A stretch of 64,000 nt of DNA from contig CM060898.1 in NCBI GenBank assembly GCA_030762935.1, forward strand, positions 100,819,281-100,883,280, in the 5' to 3' direction. This document shows positions 11,327 to 22,739 of the stretch, in pieces. Positions within the stretch are counted from its first letter, which is position 1. Each line of letters opens with the position of its first letter. Source of the stretch: Hymenopus coronatus (taxonomy: Eukaryota; Arthropoda; Insecta; Mantodea; Hymenopodidae). The notes under the pieces were generated by a model that was not told the origin of the DNA, did not search any database, and saw only the letters and a list, made by a program, of their open reading frames with translations. The translations under genes were made by a program, and so were the position numbers.

Positions 11327-11999
11327 CATAAGATGAAGCTGTAAATTCCAGTACATAATATAAACTTGATAAATTCAAATTATGGCAACACGGATAACAA
11401 TAGATAGGTATTTAATAAATTTATTCTGTGCCTCAACATTTCAAATAGGGCATACTAGAGTAGTTTCCCAATATTAAGGTGTTTACTCTTCTAGTACAGA
11501 ATAAATAGTATAATAAAATGTCCATGTTAGAGAAAAAGTTTAATTATAATTATTTCCACACGATATACACACATTTAATTTGTTTAAACTATGCGTACTA
11601 TAATTTAAAATTAAAATGTTTGTTGTAAATTATAAATATTTGGACAAACAGTTAATTTCGCAGCACTACTATGGTAATTTTGCAATAATATTTATTGTGC
11701 ATGTTCGCAAGTCATTGACATTTTTCTTAATATCGTTTTTGTACTGCAAACACTGCATCTAGGCCTCTGGAGCAATGTGACTACCCTGGTAATGCGTCAT
11801 GTTTAGAAACCGGAAGTTTAGGCAATATAAATCATTAAAATATGCAGACTACAAGGCATTATAAATAGATAAAATAGGCAATAAAACGCAGTTAGAAAAC
11901 CTTGTACTAGACCCATTTATTTTATAGACTACACTATGCATTAAATTGATCGTCATATTTTAAAGAATTTTACGTTTTAAACAAAATGCTTGTGTTGTA
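11327..11999. other. Unassigned AT-rich interval
   Basis: Strongly AT-rich; no family A block or coding signature. Confidence 0.4.
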
Positions 12000-13085
12000 T
12001 TTCAGACAAAGTGAACATGTTTTTAAAAGGTATATGGATTGCAGTGCCTTATTCGTTCCACATGACAACCAAATGCTTTCTTAAGTTCTCTGGGGTCATG
12101 TTGAGTCTTCTGTCAGGAAACACATTTTTCATATGAGAAAATGACCTCTCAACATTGACAGAGGTTATTGGTGCAAATCTAAATCATAGTATCATTGTGG
12201 GATCCTTAAACTAAAATAGAATTGTCAGCTTGTAAATTTTTGAAATGTTTCTAAGTTTATCAAAATCACAATTTTTCGAAAGCACTGTTTTGCATTTTTT
12301 TCATAACTAATAACCCCTGTTTCCCTGGTACACTGTTTAGTCTCATTATTTTCACTGACTTCGTCAAAGACTACCCTCTTTTTTGTAGCTGGCAGATCAC
12401 TTGTGGCAGGAAACCAAACTCGGTCGCAATGAAATTTAAGTAATTTTTTACTTTCAAGAATTGAGAAGTTTCTGCTTCCAGGAAATTAGAAGTGTATTAA
12501 AGTGCTGCTGAGATTCAAGTCTTCCATCTCGTTATGATAGGTTAATTTTAAGGTCTTATGTTGATTAAATAAAATTAGAATGCAAGGGGGCGGCAGAGAT
12601 ATATCTAGTGCAATCGATTTACGTGTCATAATTCTTGATGGGGTTTCACAAAAATGATCTCAACACTGGAAATCAATTTGTTAACATCCAGAAACAAGCA
12701 TCTTATCTCTTCTGACACCTGTGAAAACCAAATGCCTCGCAGGTTGAGTGAAGCATGTTTGGAAATATCACTTTTAACGTTATTCCAGCCTTTTCAACGT
12801 CACTGATGAAAACTAACACACTGTCGTATTGAATTTCTTCAGACCACAGTAACTTTAATGATTTGGTGAATAACTTCTATAGTTGAATTATAAACTTTTT
12901 ACACTCTGTTGTAAGCAGGAATGGTTTCATCGATTCATCTTCTGAAGGATCTAATGGCCCAATAATGACATTGGCAATGAAACCCATGGGATCAGCTGAC
13001 TCGTCGATAGAAATGCAGTCATTGTAACATCCGCTTAAATAGCTTTTTCACAAACTTGACTCGCTAGACACAAAAATAATAATAT
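12000..13085 (-). pseudogene. hAT transposase relic (copy 1)
   Basis: Heavily decayed minus-strand reading with several frame changes. Near 13060-12900 it reads KSYLSGCYND, then CISIDESADPMGF and KPFLLTTE, the first catalytic region of hAT transposases (I/VDEoTD motif). Near 12840-12770 it reads SDVEKAGITLKVIFPNM, the middle of the RNase H-like fold. At 12185-12040 it reads APITSVNVERSFSHMKNVFP then LRKHLVVMWN, the C-terminal dimerisation region. The region between is mostly unrecognisable. It differs from copy 2 at 48-49.5 kb and cannot encode a working protein. Confidence 0.7.
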
Positions 13086-13408
13086 AGAATTCTGTAATTT
13101 CCATAAAGGGATTCTGGGGCCTAGATAAGCTATACACACGTCGAATGTAAATTGGGATTTTCGACTTGATGTTGCAATTAATACTGGAAGGAAAGAAATC
13201 TCATTCCCTGTGGTCTTGCATTTTTGTATTTGTACTGATATGTTGCGATATGAATTATTTCACTGACCCCTCGCATATTTCGTATGTGAGGACAAAATAC
13301 GTCACTGCAATATATGCAAAAGTATTAACGCAACTTTATGCTCAAGGAACATTCAATTTTGGCACCCTGTTGCTAGCTACAACATCGCCATGAAGACTGA
13401 AAGAAAAA
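13086..13408. other. Unassigned interval
   Basis: Lies between the hAT relic and a family A copy. A 75-codon plus ORF is present without recognisable features. Confidence 0.35.
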
Positions 13409-14243
13409 TAAATCTGATGTGTTCCATTCACATGACTTTCTCTATATCTCTGCAACAAATTATTGTTAAAAAGCTTATGCTTCTATTTACTTCATGCTAA
13501 TGGAAAAAAAAAAAGTCAGAAATAATCTTATTACTTGCTTCCTTTTAAGTAGAAGTGATATAAGGGAGTACCATAGGTTAAAGTGATAGTCAAAGGCTGC
13601 TTGCTATGTGACGGTAGTTCCTTTGTTTGCATGGACAGGAGTTGAAAAATTCCTGTATGAGAAAATACAAGTTTTTGAAAGGTGAAATCAAAAACAACGA
13701 ATAACTAAAAAACGATCAACTCCACGAAAACAATTTGCATAATATAAATTGTTTTTTTTAACGTGCTCTACATTTCTGTGTAGTAAGCTTTTGTCTATCT
13801 CTTACCGTTTATCAGTTAAACAAAACTCGGCAAATTCATCCAGAATAAAGAGGTCTTCAGAGGTTATTCCCAGAAAATTCAAGATATACATTTTATTTCG
13901 TATGTAAATGTCAGTAATATGCGGGATTTTAATCAAAATCGTTAGAGCCATTTTTTAGAAAATCAAAATTTTCGAAAAAAGTTCCATGTAAAGGGTAGTT
14001 TGGGGTGGGGGGATTTTCTTGAAAATCTTCGTGTCGCATCCTTGGAAGAGCTTTTTGTTTTTGAGCTATGCTGCTCACAGACACACACACAGACGCACAC
14101 ACGGACATGTTTCTAAAAATGCTTTTTTTTTTTATTCACGGGGTCATGTATTTCCGGTGAAATCTCGGTATCGAATTTTTGGGTACAATGCAATACCTTC
14201 TCTACACACTATGTACACAGTACGTATAGAAAAAGTAATAAAG
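13409..14243 (-). repeat. Family A repeat, minus, near full length
   Basis: Starts AATCTGATGTGTTCCATTCA and ends with a decayed palindrome then AGAAAAAGTAATAAAG. All blocks are in order, with a short ACACACACAC slot at about 14081-14103. Confidence 0.85.
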
Positions 14244-15225
14244 TTAGGTCGTAACTGCACTCATTGATGCCCTTTCAAATAAACACAAGCGGTAATTAAA
14301 ACTTTTTCTGTAATTTATACATTTTGTTGCAAAGAGAATAATAATGAAGACAGAAAGACAATAATATACATTCGTTCGAGTCACTTTTATTGTAACGGTT
14401 ATAGAAATAAATTAAAATAGGCAAAACGTAGACAGTTTTAATAATACATTTATAAATAATAGATGAATAATCAAATAAAGACAGCAAAATTCATTTACTT
14501 TGTAAAACATTCATTTATATTCAAACAGGCAGAAAAAGACAACATAAAATCTTTCAGTCACAAAGACATTATTCGTATAGATTCAATTTCAAATTGAAGA
14601 TAGATTTGACACATTTAAAAATACATATTGCTAAGTTCCGGTCTCTAGTCATGATCATTACTGATCTGTTCTGTCAGATGACGCAGAAAGTTCAAGAAAA
14701 CCTCGGAATTGTTCCTCCATTGTTCAACAGGTTAAACTGACTCAAATCCGGATACGTTCGAATCACAATTTTATTTGCTCTATTACTCAGCACCAAATGT
14801 AATTTATTTACTACAGTCACGTAAAGAAAATTATCACTAAACAACGATAATAATACTTAAATATTAAATTATTTCTTTCTTTTACTGCTGCATTCAAATC
14901 TACAGCCGCTTTGGCAGTCAGAATTGAATAAGAAAGGCCTCAATAATAAAATTAGATCCCTCAGAAGCCATTTTGTGGATCTTTTTTCAGTTACTTCTCA
15001 AAAATGTATGTATATAATGTAAAAAACAGAATTGGATATAGAATTCTAGTTACATTTCTTCAATTAGGTATGAATATTCAAAAAAACTTCAGCAATATTT
15101 CATAAGCACACATTTTTCACAGAGCCTGTCTTCAGGATAGGAAAATCCAGGATATGGGCTGATCTTCTATCTCTGGTTACTCTAATGCTCGGCTCTAAAT
15201 CAGGCATTTGACCCAATGGACTGAC
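14244..15225. other. Unassigned AT-rich interval
   Basis: About 980 bp with no repeat block I can match and no long ORF. Confidence 0.4.
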
Positions 15226-15300
15226 TGACTGATGATGATGGTTTGTGTTTATGGGCGCTCAACTACAAGGTCATCAGCACCCTAGACTGACTTGAGGAGG
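15226..15300. repeat. SINE-like fragment
   Basis: GATGATGATGG, then GGGCGCTCAAC, a short spacer and GGTCATCAGCACCC. The outer GGGCGCTC/AGCACCC pair is partly complementary. I recall this sort of sequence from dispersed insect SINEs, but only this fragment is present. Confidence 0.4.
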
Positions 15301-15459
15301 ACAAGCAAATGGAGAAGGAGAAGGTACAATATGTTAAGGGTTTATCTAGGTAGAGATTAGATTACACACTTTAGTTACCTTAGTGATATTGACACAAACT
15401 GCACTGATTTGTCTGCATATTGGCACAGTGCAAATAATATTAAGACATATGACATAGCA

Positions 15460-15590
15460 ATCACCTGGCGATCCAGGAAAATCCCCGAAAAACACCACGG
15501 GTCAGTTAGGTCAGCCACAGGTATCGTTCTCACGACCCCCCAAATGCGGACCACAGACGAAACCGCCTGAGCCATCTCGCTCGATTGTTT
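15460..15590 (-). repeat. G-type SINE head, minus
   Basis: The minus strand reads GCGAGATGGCTCAGGCGG (A-box region), then GTCGTGAGAACGATACC (B-box region), then GTGGCTGACC, the same head as in 22530-22690 and 29192-29645. The long G body is absent. Confidence 0.65.
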
Positions 15591-16230
15591 CAACTTTGCT
15601 TCCCCCAGGCTTAAGCCTACGGGTTTAATATTAGCTTTGAAGCCTTCTATATTTAGATAATATTATTTCTTAAACCACTATAATCAATGTTACACATTAA
15701 TTTCGCAATACTTTAACGGTTTCAGTACATTTATACAGTTTTGTTTCTTTTGAATGGGGAGAAGAGCTTGAATTTCCTTCCAAAGCGCAATGTCAGTAAA
15801 TGCTGCTTTAGGCCTACTAACCGATTTAAAAATATGCCGTACGTATTGCACATGCTAAAGGTGGATGGCAGCCATTTTGTGCTATCGTTGGCACGGGAGC
15901 CAAGAAGAACGCGCCAACATCTCATTAGAGAATTCCTTCTGCTACACAGCATAGGAAAGAGTAGAACTGAAAGAAAAACAAAAAAAGACTGTACGGTGTC
16001 ATAAAACACTTGAAAAGAAGCGGATGGTAACAGAGAAAACACTGTTATTCGTCGAAACTGTGACTTCCTTTTCCATGGAAACATATCCACATTTTGCCTA
16101 CGTCATGAGCATGAGGCTAATAGTTTCCCAATAGCTGCAATTCCTTCTTTTTGGGGTGCAGGATGTAGCTGTACACCTGTTGTATTAATTGAAAGATAAG
16201 TTGAAACAAAACTGTTATAAACATCAGAAG

Positions 16231-16232
<2 letters not shown>
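15591..16232. other. Unassigned interval with overlapping ORFs
   Basis: ORFs of 119 codons (minus, 15731-16090) and 87 codons (plus, 15741-16004) overlap here. Neither shows a motif I recognise. A retroposon remnant is possible. Confidence 0.3.

Positions 16233-16281
<49 letters not shown>
16233..16281. repeat. (GT)n microsatellite
   Basis: About 24 uninterrupted GT units. This array is not inside a family A copy, unlike most other GT/CA arrays here. The minus-strand ORF running through it is a CA artefact. Confidence 0.95.
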
Positions 16282-16284
<3 letters not shown>

Positions 16285-16329
16285 GGTGGAGTTATCAGAC
16301 ATAGAAAAAAGTAACCACGGATAGAGAAT

Positions 16330-17109
16330 GTTCTGTAAAGAAATTTTGGGGCTAAACAGAGCAGCAGCAAAAAGGAGTAACAATGGTAGAATTAGGAAGG
16401 CCAGGAAGAAGTGGAGTGATTCTACACAGGGCTTTGAAATATTGGTTTAGGCATATAAAGAGCGAAGACAAGAATTTTCTAAAAATTTGCATGAAATAGC
16501 TCAAGGTAATTAAGAGCTGGTGGGGACAGAAGAAATCTTGACAAAATAGAAATGGAGACACGTGGAGGAAAGGAGAAAAAAATGAAAAATGATTCTGTCA
16601 GTGAGAAATAGGAAAGAAGGCAAAGATATGAATGAAATATGAGGTGAACTAGAAAATAAAAAGCAGTTTTGTTTATACCGTAAAATAAAGAAACAATAAT
16701 CATAAAAAGGGTATGTAGGTATTTGCAATAAACCAGAGAAGGAAAGATCAGCATGGATGAGAATAAGGCCAATACTTTCAAAAAGGTTGAGGGGCAATGA
16801 ATTACAACGTTGTATTTTATGCGGGGAGAAAGACAGTATTGTTCACTGTTTAACTGAATGTGAAGAGGTAAGTAATTGGAGGAAAGAACCTGGGGACACA
16901 AATGGCATCAGAAGAGATGATACTGTTTGATATCAAAGGAAAGAGAAGAATTAAAAAATAGGGCAATCTTTGGGAACGGTAAAATAAAGGAGGACAAGAA
17001 AAAAGAAAGAGAGAATAGCAGAGATAACACACAGAATGATTAGGGTAGGGCAAACCAAAGGGAGACTACACGCCCTAGCAACCAGGGAGCTATGCGAAAA
17101 TAACACCTA
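16330..17109 (+). pseudogene. Non-LTR retrotransposon (LINE) ORF2 C-terminus, decayed
   Basis: Plus-strand reading with frame changes. Near 16385-16490 it reads GRSGVILHRALKYWF. Near 16728-16880 a clean stretch reads WMRIRPILSKRLRGNE, then CILCGEKDSIVHCLTEC, a CxxC...H...C knuckle typical of the end of arthropod LINE ORF2 proteins. The last open part, RMIRVGQTKGRLHALATREL, stops with TAA at 17107-17109. Reverse transcriptase is not present in the window. The minus-strand ORFs at 16352-17053 are its antisense shadows. Confidence 0.65.
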
Positions 17110-17324
17110 AGTGGTACTGAAACCTAATTGTATAGTAGAATAAGCAAAATAGTTTAAGGGATTGGTCATAATTTTATAAATAATTGAACATGTTAACTAA
17201 GTACAATGAAATATTCCAGTATGTTGTTAACTGATACGTAGGTTTGTTTGTTAACATCTGATGCATTATATTTAAATATTTTCCCTAGTCCTATTCTACA
17301 GACTATTCACACAATCAGAAGCGT

Positions 17325-17592
17325 CTGAAGTCATCTTTCGTTTTGTTTCACTTTTGTTTTACTACTGACCGTGCAAAGCGAACCAAACTTCAATTGTGTA
17401 CATAATGACCAGCTTTAATCTAGTGTATTCCCTTATTTCCCTTCTTATTAGAATCAAGCAAGTAATAAGACAATTTCGGCTAACGTTGATCTCAATTAGT
17501 ATGATTTAGATAAAAGAATATTTGCAAGAATAGTTTTGCAGAACAGGTAGAGAAAGTTATGTAAATGGAACTCATCAGATTTTTTTAGTATA
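17325..17592 (+). repeat. Family A 3' fragment, plus
   Basis: Keeps the last third: CATAATGACCAGCTTT, CTAGTGTATTCCCTTATTTC, AAGCAAGTAATAAGAC, then ATGGAACTCATCAGATTTTT. Confidence 0.8.
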
Positions 17593-18110
17593 TGTTTAAA
17601 GGCACATTATTCATATCTAATATATTCCGATGATTTCCATCAAAACAGAAGATTTTCCTGTTAAGCTAATATAAAATTTTATTTCAGTGAAAATTACGTT
17701 TTGTTTTGTTGTGTATATTTATGTTAAAGTATTAGATATTTGTTTATTTGAGAAACCAAATTGTTCATATTTAGAAAACAATAATAGATTACAGAAATAG
17801 ATATCAAAATATAGCGATGTCATTTGAAATTTCACAGGTTGACTAGAGGTGATGAAATGAAATCTAAAATACAATCAACCGTAGTTTCTAATCTATTCTT
17901 CAATATCTTAATTAATCTGTCATTATTTTAAATAAAGTTACAGCTAATAATTAAACTGTGAGACCTGTGATTGAAAAATGCGTCATTTTCATACTGAAAT
18001 TCAAATTAAATAAATATTACAAAACTGAGAATATTAAATTAAATATTAGCATGAGTAATTATATATGAGGTATATTCTGTCCACTCTGATTCATGGCTTA
18101 AGGTAGTTCT
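17593..18110. other. Unassigned AT-rich interval
   Basis: Low-complexity AT-rich sequence with no element recognised. Confidence 0.4.
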
Positions 18111-18289
18111 AAGCTTGATCACCTGCGCACCATTAGGGAACTGTTCCAGGAACTCTTCCAACTGTTCCGAAGGTGACATGAAACATTCTTTTCAGAGCTC
18201 AAGCTCAAGCGACTGCGCCATCTGTCCAACATTGCTGACATTGCAAGTCCTGAAATATGAAAAAAAATTAAATGAGAGAGAATGCAGGA

Positions 18290-18415
18290 AAGGATAGTCG
18301 TGGTAGAGGAAACCATCCCAGATTCGTCTTGTCAAACAGGGAAAATCACCAAAAACAAATGGTCAAGATAGGCGATCGGGAATCGACTCTGGTACCTCCC
18401 AAGCAGAGGCTAATA
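18290..18415 (-). repeat. tRNA-like SINE head, minus
   Basis: The minus strand reads CTGCTTGGGAGGTACC then GAGTCGATTCCC (B-box-like), then CATTTGTTTTTGGTGATTTT, resembling the head and hinge of the G-type SINEs. The adjoining 18111-18289 may be its body but does not match another copy here. Confidence 0.45.
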
Positions 18416-18589
18416 CTTACCCTGAAGTTTTCTCGCTCAGTAAATTAATGGATGCTTACATGTAATTAAATCTTGTGGTTATTTTAATCTGTATGATTTC
18501 AAAGCGTATACTACTCCTATCATATATTCGGATTATTTTCTGTTTACCTTCATCAACTAATTTTATCTCGGTCAGAAAGGGATTTCATT

Positions 18590-18805
18590 TAAGAGAAGAA
18601 TTAGGATTAGCAATAACCACTGACGGGGCCCCCAGTCATTGGGACAGAACGCCGGAAATGAGCCCTTGGAGTTCTTGCGACATCTGTGACTCCGTAGTGG
18701 GGGGTGAGGGGAGAGACCCGAAGGGCCACCAGATTCCGATGAGGATGGGTCCCTAAGGTTTCCAGATTGAACGTCTCTGACGCCGCCTGGGTCCATCCCA
18801 AGAAC
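18590..18805. repeat. Family F repeat, copy 1
   Basis: Shares with 22150-22340 the blocks GGGACAGAACGCCGG / GGGTCAGAACACCGG, AGGGGAGAGACCCGAAGG / AGGAGAGAGATTCGAAGG and GACGCCGC. It is GC-rich relative to flanks. Confidence 0.6.
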
Positions 18806-19019
18806 TTATCTTCACCTTTAAAATAACTATTTAATCCTATATAAAAATTAAAAATAATGTAGGACATGTAAAAAAACATGTTTTTAATATTTATGATACA
18901 AAAACTAAAATACTTAACTATTTTAAATTCTTTAAAAAACAAAAAGTAAATAATTTTAATATAATCTGATACACATAATATTTAAATAACTTAAAATAAA
19001 AATTTAATATGCTTGAATA

Positions 19020-19275
19020 AAGTTCTTCTTAAGTCTCCGGGCGTTCTTCATTGGAACTCTAGCCCACAAACACCCGAAAAAGGTTCCACGACAACGTCAG
19101 AAATAAACCCCCATAGTGCGTAAGCTGCCGCCCAGGCGCAACGCGCCAGGAATTTCTGGAGATGAACTGACGTTTTGACCCAGGGTAATCTGCCCCCCCC
19201 CCACCAAACAAAAACCTATAGGTGAGCAAGATTGGCCACGGGAGTCAAACCCACGATCGCACACAATACTGCATT
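19020..19275 (-). repeat. Family F/G-like SINE segment
   Basis: GGTTCCACGACAACGTCAGA and CAGGCGCAACGCG resemble GGTTCCGACAGTGTTCTCGA and CAGTCGCAAACGCCG in 22370-22460. The right side reads on the minus strand as a tRNA-like head (ATCGTGGGTTTGACTCCCG). A run of 10 C lies at about 19192-19201. Confidence 0.5.
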
Positions 19276-19321
19276 CTCATCTCCCTAGGTTCATTTAAGA
19301 GTATTTTTTGTTTTTGTTTAA

Positions 19322-19323
<2 letters not shown>

Positions 19324-19373
<50 letters not shown>
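19324..19373. repeat. (TA)n microsatellite at a family A end
   Basis: About 25 TA units directly followed by AGGTATTGTACTACACCC, the sequence that normally follows the palindromic end of family A. The array occupies the place of that palindrome. Confidence 0.95.
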
Positions 19374-19375
<2 letters not shown>

Positions 19376-19870
19376 TTAGGTATTGTACTACACCCACAAA
19401 TTCGATACCGAGATTTCACCAGAAATACATATTTTGCATCCAAAAAAAGCATTTTTAGAAAAATGTCCGTGTGTGTCTGTCTGTGTGCGTGTCTTTGTGT
19501 GTATGTGTGTGTGTCTTTGGGCAGCATAGCTCAAAAACAAAGACCTTATTTGTATTTAAGTTTGACATCTTCCAAGGATGCAACACGAAGGTTTCCAAGA
19601 AAATGCTCCCACCCCAACTACCCCTTACGCGGAACATTTTTCGAAAATTTTGATTTTCTCAAAAATGGCTCTTAACGATTTTGATCAAAATACCTTATGT
19701 TTAAGATATTTTTATGACAAACGAAATGTATCTTGAATTTTCTGACAATAGCCTTTGAAAAAACTTTTCATTTGAGATTACTTTTGTATAACTGGCAAAC
19801 CGTAAGAGATATACAAAAACTTACTGTAAAAATACTGATCTCATTGAAACACACAATTTATGTTATATAC

Positions 19871-19905
<35 letters not shown>

Positions 19906-20132
19906 GTTAATAGTTTTCGTGATATTCCGGATTATTGGTTTCAGTTTTAGCCACTAAAGTTTTCTCAAACGGGAAGACATCTTCTTCAGGTTTGTTTATT
20001 CTGGTAAGCAAAGATACTGGAATTTCAATTGTTTTTGCTAATGTTTATCTCGACTAGCATGAAGTAGATAGAATAATTTGTTACAGAGATATAGAGAAAG
20101 TCATGTGAATGGAACACACAAGATTTTTTATA
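19376..20132 (+). repeat. Family A repeat, plus
   Basis: TTCGATACCGAGATTTCACC, a GT-rich slot (19468-19515), TTCCAAGGATGCAACACGAA and later blocks run to ATGTGAATGGAACACACAAG. It contains a 31-T run at 19872-19902 in place of the usual short T tract, and part of the 3' third is deleted. Confidence 0.85.
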
Positions 20133-20154
20133 ATCATTTTTATTTTCTTTTAAC

Positions 20155-20292
20155 ACGCACACACATTTAATCTCACATACATACTTCCAGACTATGTGGG
20201 AGATAGGTAGTGATTCTCATTAAAGACTCGCACCCGGAATCGAACTCTGGATCTCCGAGTCGCTCGCTGACCATTCGACCGCGGAGAGTCAC
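20155..20292 (-). repeat. SINE-3, minus, copy 2
   Basis: The minus strand begins CTCCGCGGTCGAATGGTCAG with B-box AGAGTTCGATTCC and ends with GGAAGTATGTATGTGAGA, as at 9757-9886. It inserted next to the end of a family A copy. Confidence 0.7.
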
Positions 20293-20795
20293 TGATATTT
20301 TTATAGACTTCATAAAGCACATCACTGATTTTAATTTTACTTAAGACTCTTCAAGTTCTTTTACAATCAGAGGATATATTAATTATACGGTTGTATGACA
20401 ATCCCAGGGTATATACAGATGGTAGGAAAATCCAAAGGAAGTGTAGTGTTGTAAAATCCGGTACACAAATTGCATGTATAATGAGGATGTCAGTTCGTCA
20501 GAATGAGCAATGTTTTGTATAAATCCGTTAACTGTCCCTGTAACAGAGCACATTATAAATTATGGAGGCAAGGGAAGCGCAGATGTCCGGGGCTTTAGCA
20601 ACAGGTGTAACGGATCTGTGGAAATGCAAAGTAGTTATTCGTGACTCCGCATATTAATAATTTCATATATAATTTCATGTCTGCCTAGCGCACTGTAATG
20701 CCAGTTGTACAACCCAAGACATTCCATCAACAGTAACATATGATATAAGCTTTTCATGTCTAACCTATGCTGAAATTTCACTAAATATTGTGATT
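20293..20795. other. Unassigned interval
   Basis: No repeat block or coding signature recognised. Confidence 0.4.
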
Positions 20796-21029
20796 TTTTG
20801 GTAGCTTAACGTCCTTTAACCTGGTTAGTCATATCGGACGATGAATGGAATTTGTAAAATGATGCTCAAATGATCTCCATGGAACTTAAAATTACTCGAC
20901 ATTCTTCTTCTCAGGATAAGGGAAAACCCCCCCAAAAATCATCTGGGTAACTCACCCTAAGCGAGATTCGAACTCGCCACCTGTTGAACGTGAGACAGTT
21001 ACGTTACCATCACACTACCCAGGTGGGCT
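20796..21029 (-). repeat. SINE-2, minus, full length
   Basis: The minus strand begins GCCCACCTGGGTAGTGTGAT with B-box GAGTTCGAATCTCGC and continues GGGTGAGTTACCC. The body has TTTTCCCTTATCCTGAGAAG, a TCGAGTAATTTTAAG block, CATCGTCCGATATGAC and the end AACCAGGTTAAAGGACG. Length is about 234 bp. The best-matching copy is 47602-47842. Confidence 0.85.
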
Positions 21030-21061
21030 CAAAATTATTTTGTTTCATAATAAAAATATGA

Positions 21062-21216
21062 TTTAAATATTTATTCACACAAGCCGTGTGTAGGATAGGA
21101 GTTGGATAGGTAGAGTCAGACTGAAAAATTCAATGCCATAGCCGGGGTTTGGACCACGGATCTCCCGGTCTGTAGCCGGTTGCTCTACTACTTAGCTACC
21201 ATGGCAACATGCCGGC
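21062..21216 (-). repeat. SINE-5, minus
   Basis: The minus strand begins GTTGCCATGGTAGCTAAGTA and has GATCCGTGGTCCAAACCCC (B-box region). The tail has CACACGGCTTGTGTG. A tail fragment with CACATAAGCCGTGTGA and AGGGATTTCCCGGTC recurs at 21395-21440. Confidence 0.6.
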
Positions 21217-21445
21217 ATAGCATTGCATTTCTCAATTGACTCGCATCATTCCCGGTAAACCACAAGGTGTTCTCAAATTATTTTGAGATAACAACCCCAA
21301 TGGCGACTTACAATGTTGTAAGTACTTTAAGTCCCAGGATTCATAGTATAGCCAACTATTATGGTCAATTATTGGTATCGATTTAATTATTTTTTTCACA
21401 TAAGCCGTGTGACAGAATATTTCAATACCATAACAGGGATTTCCC

Positions 21446-21698
21446 GGTCAGTTAAGAAATTTAAAATACTTAAGACTTTTCTCATACGTGAATTTGTCAA
21501 CTCCTGTCCATACAAACTTCTGTCACATAGCAACCAGATTTTAGAAGATTTCTTCTACTTACAAGGAAGCAAGTAATAAGACCCTTTCTGGTATTTTTTT
21601 CTTGATGAGCGTTAAATAAATAGAAGAATAAGTTTTTTTAACAATAACTTATTACAGATATGTAGAGAAAGTTATGTGAATGGAACACATCAGATGTT
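21446..21698 (+). repeat. Family A 3' fragment, plus
   Basis: AAAATACTTAAGACTTTTCT to ATGGAACACATCAGATG; keeps TTTGTCAACTCCTGTCCATA and AAGGAAGCAAGTAATAAGAC. Confidence 0.85.
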
Positions 21699-22129
21699 TT
21701 CTTCCTGTCTTCACTGGGATGGAGAATAACCTGCTCTTTTATCTCTTGATCATGGTTTATCCAATAGCTCTCCTCTGTAATGTCACGTCCATTTACTTAA
21801 ATGCTGTGTGACAAGAGTTTTATGCCAGTTAAGAAGGTAAACAGATTTAACAGAATCCGTTTGAAAGATGTTCTGTTAAGAGCCATGAAATTAAACGTTA
21901 CACTCTTTTTTTTTTTTCGTGAGTTAATCGCATCACCGGCTTCCTAGAGATTGGCTGGGAGTTCTGCCACGTATGGATTCGGTTGGTTTGGGCTTTGATC
22001 CAAAACTCACCTTCGGGGGAAGTAAATTACCTTAACTTTGTATCTGGAATTGTTCTTTGTCTCAGGATATGAATGGGAGTAGCTTTTAGATCGGCAACTT
22101 TTTTGCTGACAAAACCTCTTTCTGAAGAT
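21699..22129. other. Unassigned interval
   Basis: No match to a family defined here. A T-rich tract is at 21905-21917. Confidence 0.35.
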
Positions 22130-22460
22130 CAAAATGATGACAATCAGTATTTAGGATTAGTCAAGGCCAGGGTCTCCTGAACTCTGGGTCAGAACACCGG
22201 CCCTTGTGATCCTTTGTCACTTTCATAACTCCAGAAAGGGATGAGGAGAGAGATTCGAAGGGTGATCAGATCCAATGGAGTCATGGTAGGTTAGAGCTGG
22301 AACGCTTTCGACGCCGCTCTAGGTCTTGCTGACGAATACTGCCTCTTCCGGAGAGGCAGCCCTAAAACCAGAAGACGGTTCCGACAGTGTTCTCGACGAT
22401 GATGTCAGAATAACCCTTTTACAATGCGAAAATCACCAGCCAGTCGCAAACGCCGAACGC
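22130..22460. repeat. Family F repeat, copy 2
   Basis: Matches 18590-18805 in its left half and 19020-19160 in its right half (GACGATGATGTCAGAATAA), so 18590-19275 and this copy may be two versions of one longer element. Confidence 0.55.
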
Positions 22461-22529
22461 GTCTTTTAACCCTGAAACAGATGGTTACTAAATGATGGAA
22501 ACAGAAAAAAAAAAAAAAAAAAACGGACC

Positions 22530-22690
22530 GGGAAATTCGGGGGATCTATGAACTTACCCAGTATTCGCCTGGTCACACAGGAAACCCCCAAAAAACCTCA
22601 TAGGCAAGGTAGGCCGGCCACGGGGATGGACCCACGACTTCCCGAATGCGGGCCACAGAGGAAACTACCTGAGCCATCCCACTCGGTCAT
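22530..22690 (-). repeat. G-type SINE head, minus
   Basis: The minus strand reads GAGTGGGATGGCTCAGGTAG, GGTCCATCCCCGTGGCCGGC, then AGGTTTTTTGGGGGTTTCC. An A-rich run (about 20 A) lies at 22504-22523. Confidence 0.7.
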
Positions 22691-22739
22691 TACAGTTAGT
22701 TGTACTGTTCAGAACAAGCTTGCATAACCTGTAACATAG

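Noticed and set aside
15731..16090. 119-codon minus ORF as a host gene
   Set aside because: No recognisable motif, overlapping ORF on the other strand, no splice or promoter context; left unassigned.
16117..17053. Cluster of minus-strand ORFs up to 140 codons, rich in L, F, S and Y
   Set aside because: They are antisense to the LINE remnant and the GT array. Low-complexity composition, and overlap in several frames.
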